DNA from: Euglena gracilis
Taxonomy: Eukaryota > Euglenida > Euglenophyceae > Euglenales
Direction: 5' to 3'
DNA length: 64,000 bases
NCBI GenBank assembly: GCA_039621445.1
Contig: CP154957.1
Coordinates: forward strand, 28,778,798-28,842,797
Shown: in pieces, positions 32,641-44,200 of the stretch
Layout of the letters: every line of letters begins with the position of its first letter
Position numbering within the stretch: the first letter of the stretch is position 1
Program-made: the position numbers and the translations under genes
Notes under the pieces: generated by a model
What the model saw: only the letters and a program-made list of their open reading frames with translations
Told to the model about the DNA's origin: nothing
Database searches by the model: none

Positions 32641-32934
32641 AGAGTGCTATTGTGCCATTGGTATTATGCCACGCCGCATCCCACAGAGCAGAGGGAGGGA
32701 TAATTGGGTACCCCCGAAAAAACTGTCAGCCCGAGAACCTGTCAGAGTCCCACCCAGGAAACTACCAGGGTTCTTGGTACGGGCCAACCTGTCATGATGG
32801 GAGTTTTCAGGTACTGGTCCCCGGTACTGGCCGACCTGTCAGGTGGGTGACAGTCTCCCCCGGGGGGGGGGTCGTTGGTGTTCTGTACCTGAAAAGAAAA
32901 TAAGCAACATAATACCATCAACAAAGGAAAATTT

Positions 32935-33130
32935 GTACCCCCCCGTCAAGCCCCCCCCCCCCAGGACGCTTGGCCCCCCTCCTCCTTACACGCAAATGGC
33001 CCCCTTTAAAGTTGGCTTTCGGCCTTTTGCACTTCGCCGCCAAGGTTTTTAACGAGCAAACTTGGCCCCCTAAGGTTGGGCCCCTGGCCTTGCCTTCAAT
33101 CATGGCCTGGGCCAAGTGCCGGAGGGGGGG
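32935..33130. repeat. R9 repeat, second copy
   Basis: Same motif order and orientation as 26975-27135, including ctcctccttacacgcaa, ggccttttgcacttcgccgcc and ccttcaatcatggcctgggcc. Confidence 0.7.
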
Positions 33131-33619
33131 ATGTAACAGTTAAACAATGTGGAAATGGAAAACGTGGCAACTGTGTTGAAAGCAAATGAGCTATAAAGCA
33201 CCAGGGAGTCCATGCGGGATTCGATTTCTTAAAGGACCGCCCCTCAAGGACCTCCCTTAGTCCAAAACACCGACCCAACCACCATTGAACGGGGTCAAGA
33301 AATTCAAAGTTGAATGACGCATTTTTTTGATGTCTTGGGTGGATGGGCAAGGTTCCCAGGATCCCGGAAATTGCATTCCCGTGTCGACCCTGTTTGACCA
33401 ATATGTGGTGGTTTTTCAGCCATTTTCCTTGTTTGTTTTTCATTGACTGTGGTGGAATAATACCCAAGATATTTATTTAATGTGAGCTTTTAAAAATGCT
33501 CCCTTTCACCTTTGCCTTTGCCTCCGCACACTGGCATTTGGATCCTGGAATGGGACCCAGGTCTGATTTTGTGTGGTTCTTTTGGGGTGGGGGGCATTAT
33601 TGATAGGACTATATCGCAC

Positions 33620-33993
33620 TAACCCCCCCGCACTTTTAAACCCCCAGGGTTAGTAGGATCCGGTTTGGTTGGTCGGCCGAAGGGGGGTTTATAAGTGGGG
33701 GGGGGGTTATAAGTCCCGGAATTGTTGGTGAAAATCCGAACCCCAAATGTGACCCCGAAACCTTCCCAAATTGGCAATTTTTGGCAAATTTGGTCAAAAA
33801 TGGCATTTTTGATGATGGTCGATCTCAAAAAAGTGCCAAAAATCAGTTTTAGGGTGGTTTGCGGCCGAAAAAATCGTCCCTGGCGGCTTTCATTTTTCTT
33901 CCCGGGGGGGGGGGTTACAAGTCCCGGTTTGGTTGGTCGGCCCGAGGGGGGGGGGGTTATAAGTGGGGGGGGGGGTTATATGTGGGGGGGTTA
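33620..33993. mobile_element. TIR element, CTAACCCCCC...GGGGGGTTAA family
   Basis: The left end ctaacccccccgcacttttaaaccc and right-end repeats ttataagtggggggggggtt and gtgggggggttaa are inverted. Two inner copies of cccggtttggttggtcggcc flank the centre. No coding capacity. Confidence 0.7.
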
Positions 33994-33999
33994 ATAATT

Positions 34000-35195
34000 A
34001 GAGTAAAAAAATCCACCAGAATTGTAATTCTTTTTAACCACAAGCATCCCTCTGTGAAACGGGAAATGGGCTGTGGGCTGATGGAGCTACCAATGGGCTA
34101 TTGTCTGTTGTGGACTTTCTGGAAAGACGTTGGTGTGTGTGAGCTGCAAGCAATTGTAGATTTGTTGGTTTTCTGCTCTGCACACATTATTCATGTTCCT
34201 TGTTATTATATGTTCTTCGGTTTCACAAACGATAATGAGTACCTTTCAAGGGTTTGGGGGGGCATAGGGATGGTGGTTTCCCGTGAATGCAAATGACAAA
34301 CATGTTGATTTTGAACCAGTGGGAGCCCAAACAAGCCATTGGGTGTTTTTTTTACATACTGAGAATTGCCAGACGAGAGAAGTGTGGTCTCATTTTTGAA
34401 CATCTTGTTTTTGTTTAATTTATTCTTCATTAAACTACGAGCTCCCCAAATCACAGAAAATTTTCCTTGCCCCTCCGCAGCATATTTAATTTACCAAAAA
34501 AATAATGCCACAGATTCCCTCAAGTTCGTGTCACAAATAATCATTAATGACCTTGAACCAGCACGAATTTGGGGATTTTCCAAAATCACGAATGATCACG
34601 AATGACCATGAACAACCACGATTAATCAAGGGTCGTCAGCACGAATTTGTGGGAATCCCTGTAAATGGATATTTTACATATTTTTTTGTTTGAAGGTCCC
34701 AAATACCCCAATGGTCACGTGTGGCAAACGCTGTTGCTCAGTTCCATTTTTCAAGAACGCTGTTCACACATCTTTTACGCCTTCAGCCAACTTGCACATC
34801 CTCTTTCTATTCTGAGTCATGCACGAATATGAGCCTGTCGAAATGCTATTTTCCAGGATCTTCTTGGATGAATTTTTGTAACCCAAAGCCTTCACCCCTA
34901 CCCCCCCACCGGGCCGACGAAACAAAAGCCCCAAATCGCCCCATATCTAAGGCCCCCCTGACGGCGCGAAACAAGTTATCCGTCAAATCAATTCCGATGG
35001 GGCACTCCCACTCCGACTCGCGGGCAACGAAGTCATGAGAATCACGATTCCTTCTCCGGCATGGACGCCGGGGTTTTCAGGCGTTGCTGGCGTTGCACCC
35101 CCCCCCCCCCATGGTCCTCCCCCGTGTGCCGCAGCCCCTCCCACCCGCCCCGCCTCCCGGCCCCAGTGGGGCAGCGGAGCAGCCCGGCCCCCCGC
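34000..35195. other. Upstream region of the kelch gene
   Basis: AT-rich to 34870, then GC-rising. No TATA box or other promoter element could be supported. An AG at about 35180, roughly 20 bases before the ATG, could serve as a spliced-leader acceptor if the organism trans-splices; this is inference. Confidence 0.3.
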
Positions 35196-35199
35196 TGCC

Positions 35200-35244
35200 A
35201 TGGGCAAAGGGCGAGACAAGCGGAAGGACAAGCGGCAGGGGCAG
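35200..35244 (+). CDS. Kelch gene exon 1
   Basis: ATG at 35200 opens MGKGRDKRKDKRQGQ, matching the MGKK-type basic N-terminus of the family. The end is set by the stem rule: three bases (ggg) then CCTCCTGG, complementary to CCAGGAGG at 36722-36729. The join to exon 2 is in frame. No conventional donor is nearby. Confidence 0.85.
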
Positions 35245-38200
35245 GGGCCTCCTGGGGGGCTCCTTGGCGGGTTGGGCGCTGAGACCCAGCCGCCGGCCGT
35301 CTGGGGGCAGGGGTGCCCCCGTGTGACAGGGGAGGGTCAGGGATAGATGGGAAGCCCTCAGGTTTGGGGCAGGTGGTAGGGGGGTCGCCGAGCTCTTATC
35401 TCTGTAGAGTAAGAGCGAAGCTCACCACCGGGGGATTTGGGGGGTTAGAACCCCCCCGGGGTACGTCATGAGAACCAGCGGATTATCACCATGACCCGGA
35501 TCTGTCCCTGGAATTTTTTTTTTCGGTCGCGAGCGACTGGATCCTGGCTTTCCGAATCACCTCATCCATTTGACCCCCAACTCCCCGCCAGGCCTGAGTT
35601 ATTCAGCCGTCGAGGGGGTTCAAATTGGGTAAGATTGCCAACCCCCCCCCCCCAGTTTCAACTCTGCCATTTCGCTGGAGTAAGATTTTCGGTTAAAAAA
35701 ATCGAGTTTTTAAAAGAATCTCGAGAAAATGTATATTATTTCCGAAAGTGCCTGTCAAGAAAAAATGTCCCCCTGGAGACCACCGACACACCTACACCTG
35801 GCTTGTGTTCTGGCTCGTTTTTTTGTGGCTTAAACCAGAGCCATTTGGAGGTGTTTTTTGGGGGCCGTTTTTTTTTTGGTAAAAAAAATCAATTTTTTCA
35901 AAAATTATTTGACAATGAAGCAAAATCAAAGGAAATGTCCGGATACCAAAAATGAAGCTTTTGGAATGGGGACCCTCTATCACATATAGGCCGCCAGGGC
36001 CTATACGGGGTGTCCAGAGCCCCACCCCCCTCCCCTCCTCCCCGTCCTCCACACCCTCACCCTTCCTCCCCTATGTTCCAAAAAAGTGAAAATTTCTCTC
36101 CTGGCGCGTAGCGCCGGAAAACAAACAAAACAGTCCCAAGTTGCACATTTTTTGATGTTTTGGGGTTTTCCACAGAAAAATTGTTCAATTTTTCCCCAAA
36201 GTAACCAGTGAGCACAGACATTTTTCAACGATTTTGCTCTGGCTGCTGGCCCTTTGCCGGTCCTTAACATATCATTGCTTAACACCTGTCCCCCCCGGGG
36301 GGTGACTGACTAGTTTTTTTTCAGAGTGACTGACTGGTTTTTTGGCCAAGAGCCCCCCCCCCCCGGGGGGGGTGGGGTAGGCCCCAAAATGAAAGTGGCT
36401 GGTCTGGCGCCAAAGGCGCCAGAAATTTTTTTGGATTTTTTGAGACTTTTTGGCCATTCTTCATTGCCTCCTGAAGAGTGGCCGATCCCCGGGGGGGGGG
36501 GGTAAAGTGACTGACTGGTTTTTTCGGAAAAGTGACTGACTGGTTTTTTCGGAGTGGAAAGTGACCCCCCTCCCCCCCCCGGGGTCGCTAAGCAATTGTA
36601 TGGTCCTTAAACCCGAAAATTTTCCTGGCCCCTTCAGTAGGAGGGAGGGGTCCGACCCCCCCCCCTTTCCCCAAGGTTTCCCATGCGTCCTTGGGAGGGT
36701 CGTTTTTTTTTTCTTTCGGCGCCAGGAGGTCTGTGCGAGAGAGCGGAAGGGACTCACAGTGGCGAAGAAGGAGCGCAACCAGGCTGCCGTGTTCTTTTTG
36801 ACTTCGAAATGGGTGTTGCCAATCCCCCCACTGCGGAAGTTTTCAAGCTGGAGATCCAGCCCGGCGAAGCCAGGATGGACTGAAAAATTGTAAAGGGGGG
36901 TGTAAAAAAGCCCCCAGATGGTATTTTTGAGGGGGTTTTGGGGTTAACACCCGAGAATTTCGCTGAAGAATCCCAACCCAGCTGGAGTTGGATTTTTTTG
37001 CCATTCTTTTCCCGCGGCGTATTTGCCAGATCCAGCGGTTAGGGGGCCGGACCCCCCACATTCATTTCCCCCCATCCCTGTGGTTCCGCTTCCACTTTTT
37101 TTTTCCAGCCAGCACCTTTTTTCAGCCCGGCTGGAACACCCTCTGGGGGGGGTCTTTAAGAAAACCCCTGGTTAGGGTAAGGGTTGGGGCAGGGACGAAA
37201 TGCTTTTTATTTGGGCAGGCGAGCCATCTGCATTGGAACACCGGTGGGTCTTCTGGTTCAGGGATACGCCAGCCTGGGCGCAAGGAGGAGAAGCAGCAGC
37301 AGAAGTGGCAGCGCAAGCAGCAGCAGGTGCTACAGGAGGCGGCGGAGTATGACGACGTGGAGACACTGCTGGCAGCGTACCTCCCACGCCGGCCCAAGGG
37401 ACAGGTTGGACCCCCCCAAACCACACCCTAGACCCTGGCTCTGACATAGTTGCAACTCCGCTGAAATGCATTTTCCTTTCATGACAGGAATGCATAGGGT
37501 ACCCTCTCATTTATTAAGCCACATGACATTGAAGTCAGCTGCAAGACCCAAAATTTTGCAAGATCTTTGATTTCCATGTCGGGGTTTGATATCCGGTCCG
37601 CCCAGTCAAAGTTAGCAATTTGCCCCACCCAAGCATAAGAAATTTCAGCCAGAAGTCTGAACCTCCGTGTCCCTCATGGCTGCCGCCATTGCTTGAGGTG
37701 TGTCCGACCCCCCCCCCCTGGGGGGTAATTGACTGGTTTTGGCTCCAGGCCCTCCGGGGGGGGGAGTGGGGTTGGCCAGGAATGGCCAAAAAAAAAGCCA
37801 CCCGGCGCCGAAGGTGCTAGAAATTTGGGGGGGTGACCAAAATTCGTTGATTTTGGGCTTTTTTTTTGGCCAAGTGGCCAAAGTTAAAGAAAAGTGACCT
37901 CCCCCCCCCCACTGACTGGTTTTTTGAAACTGGAAAGTGAACCCCCCCCCGGCGATGGGTCGGGAAGCAATGGTATGCCCTGCCGGCCCCATCCAGAGCA
38001 CGCGTGTCTGCGGCATCAGAAGAAGGTGGACGCGGCATGCTCGCTGGAGGACACCACAGTGCCCAGCGCCCGGGTCAACGCCACCCTCACTGTCCACCCT
38101 ACCAGCGTGCAGGCCGCCCCGCCAGCGGCCAGTGTGGGGCGGATGACACTCGACAGTGGGGGCCTGGCCTTAAGCACGAATTGGTTCTCTTCGGCGGCGA

Positions 38201-41200
38201 GCATTGAGGAAGGTTCCCATCTGCGCCCGAGCCATTTGCATCGTCGGCCATTTCTTTGAGGGACAAGCGAACCGGCTGTGTGGCATGCACAGCAATTGCA
38301 GTCTTTTCATTTTCAAAAGGGGGATGATTCTTCGGCCGACACCACTGATGAGGACACAGCGGCACAAATTGGGCTATGGAAGGCCCTGCAGACCGTGAAT
38401 ACATACATACATACACACATACAACCACATACACACATACATACATACATACATACATGCATACACACATACATACATACACACATACATACATACATAC
38501 ATACATACATACATACATACATACATACATACATACATACATACATACATACATACATACATACATACATACATACACATACATACATACATGCATACAT
38601 ACATACATACATACATACATACATACATACATACATACATACATACATACATACATACATACATACATACATACATACATACATACATACATACATACAT
38701 ACATACATACATACATACATACATACATACATACATACAATCACAACCACCTCTGAGCCACCGTACCGTCATTTTGACACACCGTCCCAAAATCAAAGAG
38801 GGCTTGTGGGGAGACGGAGAAGGGGAGAAGAGGTCCGTCACCCCAGCAGAACGGGGCCTGGCGACGGAGCGGCAAGCGGCTCAAAGTCTTCAACGACCTC
38901 TTGGTGTACCGGGCGGACAAGGACCAGTGGCGGGCGGTGAGCGGAGAGTATTTCCCCGCCCCTCGATGCTCCCACCAGACCAGAGCCTGGACTGCCTGGG
39001 CTTGCCCCCCCCCCCGGCCTTTTGAAAGAGGAAATGTCCGACCTTTAGGTGCCCCTCGGACCAGACGGGCCCAGGTTTCCGGGCCGGCTTTGTATTGAAA
39101 ATTGCAACAAAAATTCTCAAAAAGTGCCCCGAAGCATGGTTTATGGTGTCGGTGGTGGCCGATTTTATGGTGTCAAATTGCCCTTCCGATTAAGCCAAAT
39201 AATTATTGTTTCGTTGTTTCGGCGGTGCCACTGTCCAGGAGGGTGTGGGACTGGTGGGGGTCCGGGCCTCCCCAACCTGGCCGTACGTCGAAATCTCTCC
39301 CCCTCAAAATGCAGAATGCAGAATGGCGAATGGCGAAATCCAGAATGAGACGTAAATTCAGTGAAAACAGTTGCAAACGTTGTTGTACACCATGGTTCTA
39401 AGCAAGGCATGTCTGGTCCACCTTTCCTCGAGTGCACGAAGCCACCTGCGATTTTTAAATTATGATCTCCCACCCCCATGGGCCGAGCAACAAATTGGCT
39501 CAGTTGCTCAGACTGGGCCTTCCGGCAGTCATATCCCGATCGATCAAATGCCCCAATCATGTGTGGGGGCTGCCACCTTCGCGCCATCCCCCCCCCAGCC
39601 CAGACACCCGGGCCCTGCCGGGGGCCCTCAACTACAAGGCACGGATGTACATCTTCGGTGGGGAGTTCACCTCACCATCGCAGAGCACCACGTTCCACTT
39701 CCATGCCCCGAGGGGTGCCTCTCCTCCCCTCCCCTTTCCCAGTGCCAAATCAGCCGAACCCCATATGAGCCTCCCAGTGGGAGCCCCCCGGGTTCGGGCC
39801 ACCTCGGGAACCGGTGGATTATCACTGTGACCAGGGTGTGACGTAGCGCTGAGCTCTTTGGGAGACCACCCCGGCCCGGCGGCCCGGCCTGGCCCGGCCC
39901 GGCCGGCAGCCCGACGGCCCGGCCTGGCCGGTGGCCCGGCGACCTGGCCCAGCCCAGCCCGGCCGGCGGCCCGGCGCTGCGCGGCCCGGCCCGGCCCGGC
40001 CCGGCCTGGCTATCGGCTCGGCGGCCCAGCCTGAAAAACGCTCGTTTTCGGCTCAGAAACACCTTTTCCGGGTCCGGGAGGCAAAAAAACATCGTTTTGG
40101 GCAAAAAAAAATTTCGATTTTTTCGACTTTTTGACCCAAAAATGGCTAAGTCCACCGGCCAGGGGGGCGCTAAGGGGGGGCATGGGGGGGTCTGGGTCGG
40201 AATTTTTTTTTCGCTCAAAAACACTTTTTTTGATGTTCAAAGTGAAAAAAAAAGTGTTTTTGAGCGAAAAAATTTTTTTCAAAATTTTTGGTCCCCCCCC
40301 CTGCCCAGCCGCCCTCATACCCCCAAAGGGGTCCCCGAATACCCAAAAATGGCCCAAAATCGCACAACCAGACTCCGGGAACCTCAAAAAAACGGTCAAC
40401 CCCCCCCCTAATCCTCATTATTGACCCCTTGGTTTGGCTCCCAACTCCTCGTCTAGCCCGAGATACGGCCAATTTACGGTTTCAGGCCCCGAATAGGCCC
40501 GAAATGGCCAAAACTGGCAAAACTGGCCCAAAACCCCAAAACGGCCGTATCTCGGGCTAGGCGAGGAGTTGGCCCAAACCGCGCATACCGATCGATCGGG
40601 CGTCCCAAAGTTGTGGAATGAGGTCCTCTTTACTTTTTCTCAACTCCGCAGCGTTTTTGAGATATTTCGAATTTTCGATTTTTTTGACCCCAAAAATGAC
40701 CCATTTTTGGCAGAGTCCCCCATGGCGAAACCACAAAACGGCCATATCTCGGCCCAGGCGGGGAGTTGGCCCAAACCGCGCATACCGGTGGATAGGGCGT
40801 CCCAAAGTTGTGGAATGAGGTACTCTTTACTTTTCCTCAACTCCCCAGCGTTTTCGAGATTTTTTGAACTTTTCGATTTTTTGGCCCCAAAAATGACCCC
40901 TTTTGCCAGTCCAACAAAATTTCTTTGGGGGAAAAAACGGTAGACAACTTTTTTGCTAGGGCCATATCTCCGCAATGGCGGCAGGGGGGGAGATTATGCG
41001 GTCCGCATTATTCCGCATTATTCCGCATTTTTCCGCATTTCCGCATTATTCCGCATTATTCCACATTTTTCCGCATTTTTTCCGCATACTTTCCGCATTT
41101 TTTTTGTAAATTTTCCGCATTTTTCCGCATTTTCGCATTTGACCGCATTTTTCCGCATTTTCCCGCATTTTCCCGCATATTTCCGCATAATTTCCGCATT

Positions 41201-44200
41201 ATCCCGCATTTTCCGTATTTTTCCGCATAATTACCGCATTTTTTTGCATAATTTCCACATTTTTCTGCATAATTTCCGCATTTTTTGTGAATTTTTTACG
41301 TTTCAGGTCAACTACAAGGTTCATTGTTTCCCCAATATGTTGGAGCACAAGTGCTCGTCTTTTCATCTCTCTGTTTTATGCATAATTTGTCTGCCTCTTC
41401 GCAGATTGTTCCTCTTTTTCTCCCCCTTCCACCACGGATGCTTCCTGACGAGGAGCCTGAGACTCCATTGGATACTTTTGAGGATGTGGAAGAAAATGCC
41501 GTGGAAGCCCAAGGAGTCAGAAAAGGGTAAGGAGAAATCCAAGGAGATCCCCCCGTTGTTGCATCGGGTTGCAAAGTCACAGGAAACCCATGGGAAGGGC
41601 TTGTTATTGCGGCTGGTTTTCATTTCAGATCATGGGGAGCCCAAAATGGCCAGAAGCGGCAAAAAAATGGCTAAAGAAACCAAAAATGGCCAAAAGTGGC
41701 CAAGAATGGCTAAATGAAACCAAACGTGGCAAAAAATGGCCAAAGTGACCCAAAAAAATCCCAAGAGTGGCCAAACAATGGTCAAAAGTGGCCAAAAAAT
41801 GGCAGAAGTCCCCAAAAATGCCGAAAATAGCCCAAAGTTGCCCAAAATGACCAAATACCCCCCATATGTGGCCAATTTATTGCTGACCTGGGGCCCACCC
41901 CCCTTGTCTAACGACCCCCCCCCCCTGGTCGGAGACGAACATTGGCCAATTTAGCGACCGCCCCCCCGGTCGGAGACGAACATTAGTGGTCGTTGGACAA
42001 GGGGGGGGGAGGTATTTGTATGACTATTTGATGAACCTCAACCAAGCTTTTGCTCAATCACGTTGTTACAATGGTTTTTTTGACATAATCCTTTTGAGCA
42101 ATCGCTTTTCATCAAGGCACTTTGGGACAGCACAATTTCATCTGTGCAGTTTTCACCCCGCTTGGAAGAGCAACTGACCCTTCTTTCATCGTTCAGGACC
42201 CTTTTTTTTTCAAAAGGGTCCTAGTTCAGGTGCAAGCCCAGTTTCTGCGTGATATGTTCATCAGAGTTTTGAAATCGTTGCAGGACGGTTTGAATGTTCG
42301 CTTTGAGAAAAGCAAGGAACAAATTGAGTTTTACCATCAACGTCGCGTGCTCAACCCAAATAATTTGCCTCTTATGTCATCAGCTCCCACAGATTACTCA
42401 GCGTTGCGTTTGGACGGATGTGATGAAGATTTCATACAATATTTGCAATGCACAAAAAGGGATATTGACAGCCCAGAGGAGTTAATTGAATGGTGGAAGA
42501 CGCATCAGCCATCTCTTTTTCGTGAACGTGTTTTGTTTCTGATTTCCACCCCGGTCGCCACTTCAAGTGTGGAAAGGTTTTTTTCTGTTTGCGGACAGCT
42601 GGATGCCGATCAGTGGGCTTTGTCACAAAATGCACGGAGGTTGGAGTTCATGCTTCAATTTAATGGTGATTTGTCTGGGCGTTTCACCTCCCTCTGACCT
42701 GTTCGCATTGTTTATTTGCGTCCGTGTCTTTTGAACAATGGACATACTGCCGCTGAACATTTTTATTGTGCTTTGTTTTTCCATTGCATTTTGGTGACTT
42801 CTGGCAAGCTTGGGCATCGGCCCTGCATATTGTGAGGTATAAATATATCTGTCCTCTCCATGTGTTCTGGGACTCCACAGAATTTCGGCATATTTTCCGC
42901 ATTTTCCGCATTTTTTTTCCGCATATTTTCCGCATTTTTTCCCCGCATATTTTCCGCATAATTTCCGCATTTTTCCGCATTTTTCCGCATAATTTCCGCA
43001 TTTTTTCCCCGCCTGCCAGACCGCATAATTCCCCCCCCCTGCTGGCGGGGAGTTGGGGGCAAAGTGAGGGCTCTGGACAAACTAGGGACCCTCTCCTAAC
43101 CTATAGGCTATTAACTTTTCGGGTCGGAAATCAGGTCACATCGATAATCCGCGGCTGCCCCAGCCTACTCAGGGGGGGGGCGGGGGGTGGGGGGGGGGTC
43201 AAGGGGGTCCCCAACCCCGGTGGTAAGCTTCGCTCTTACTCTAAAGAGATAAGAGCTCAGCGATCCCGGCTCCGTTCTCAGAATTTTTTTCCAGTTGCAA
43301 GCGACTGGATTTCTAGTTTCCGAAACACCTCCGTTTGACCCCCAACCAGGCCCAAGTATTCACCCGCGAAGAGGTCCAAATTGGGTAGGATTTTCCCCCG
43401 GGAGGCTCATATGAATTCCAACGTGTGTTGCTGATTGGGATCCTGGCCAGCCCCAGGGGGCCGTCCCTCGGGCCCCTGACCTGTGGAGCTTCGACTTCAA
43501 GCAGATGGAGTGGACGGAGCACAACGTCCGGCACGGGCCCAGCGCCCGCAGTGGGCACCGGATGGTGGTGTGGAAGAAGAATTTCGTGCTGTTTGGGGGT
43601 TTCCGGGTGGGGTGGCCCTGCCGTTGTTGATGTCTCATAAAATTTTGTTCCTTTTTATCTCTTTGTACAGACAAAGACGGCAGCAAGCTACTAGGGGTCC
43701 GAGTAGTAGCTCCAGGGGCAGGGATGGATGGGAAGCCCTTCGGTATTGAGGTAGGTGGTAGGGGGGGGGGTCCCGACCACCCCCCCCCCCTGGGGGGGTA
43801 AGGTGGTAGGGGGGGGGGGTCGCTGAGCTCTTATCCCTTTATGGGTAAGAGCGAAGCTTACTTCTGGGGGAAACCCCCCCCGAACCCCCCCTCCCCCCCC
43901 CCTCGGGGCCACCTCGGGAACCGGCGGATTATCACCATGATCTCGGCCCTGTTCCCGAAAAATTTTTTTTCAGTCGCGAGCGACTGGATTCCTAGTTTCC
44001 GAATCACCTGGTTTTGACCCCCAACTCCCCGCCAGGCCCGAGTTATTCACGCGCGAAGGGGTCCAAACTGGGTAGGATTGGCCCGCCCCCCCCCCTGGAT
44101 AAGCCCCCCCCCCCCTTTGGACTCTGCCATTTTGGCCAAAAAAATGTCAATTTTCAAAATATCTCCAAAATGAAGCAAAATCAAAGAAAATGTACGGAGA

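Larger units (their letters stand above)
40982..43041 (+). mobile_element. hAT-type DNA transposon, 2.06 kb
   Basis: The ends are CAGGGGGGGAGATTATGCGG and the inverse of CAGGGGG..AATTATGCGGTC. The flanks ATGGCGG and CTGGCGG (6 of 7 agree) match the uninterrupted tandem unit at 40741-40765, which acts as an empty site. Subterminal arrays of ccgcattttt occur at both ends. It carries one remaining transposase segment (42122-42697). The N-terminal and catalytic parts are missing, so it is probably inactive by itself. Confidence 0.88.
39706..43475 (+). other. Intron 7, nonconventional, 3.8 kb
   Basis: Arms CGAGGGGTG (39709-39717) and CGTCCCTCG (43462-43470) pair over 9 bp with two G.U. Overhangs are ccc (3) and ggccc (5). 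Joining gives FHFHADLWSF, the expected length (homologues: YHYKDLW). It hosts a GC array, a tandem repeat and the hAT element. Confidence 0.85.
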
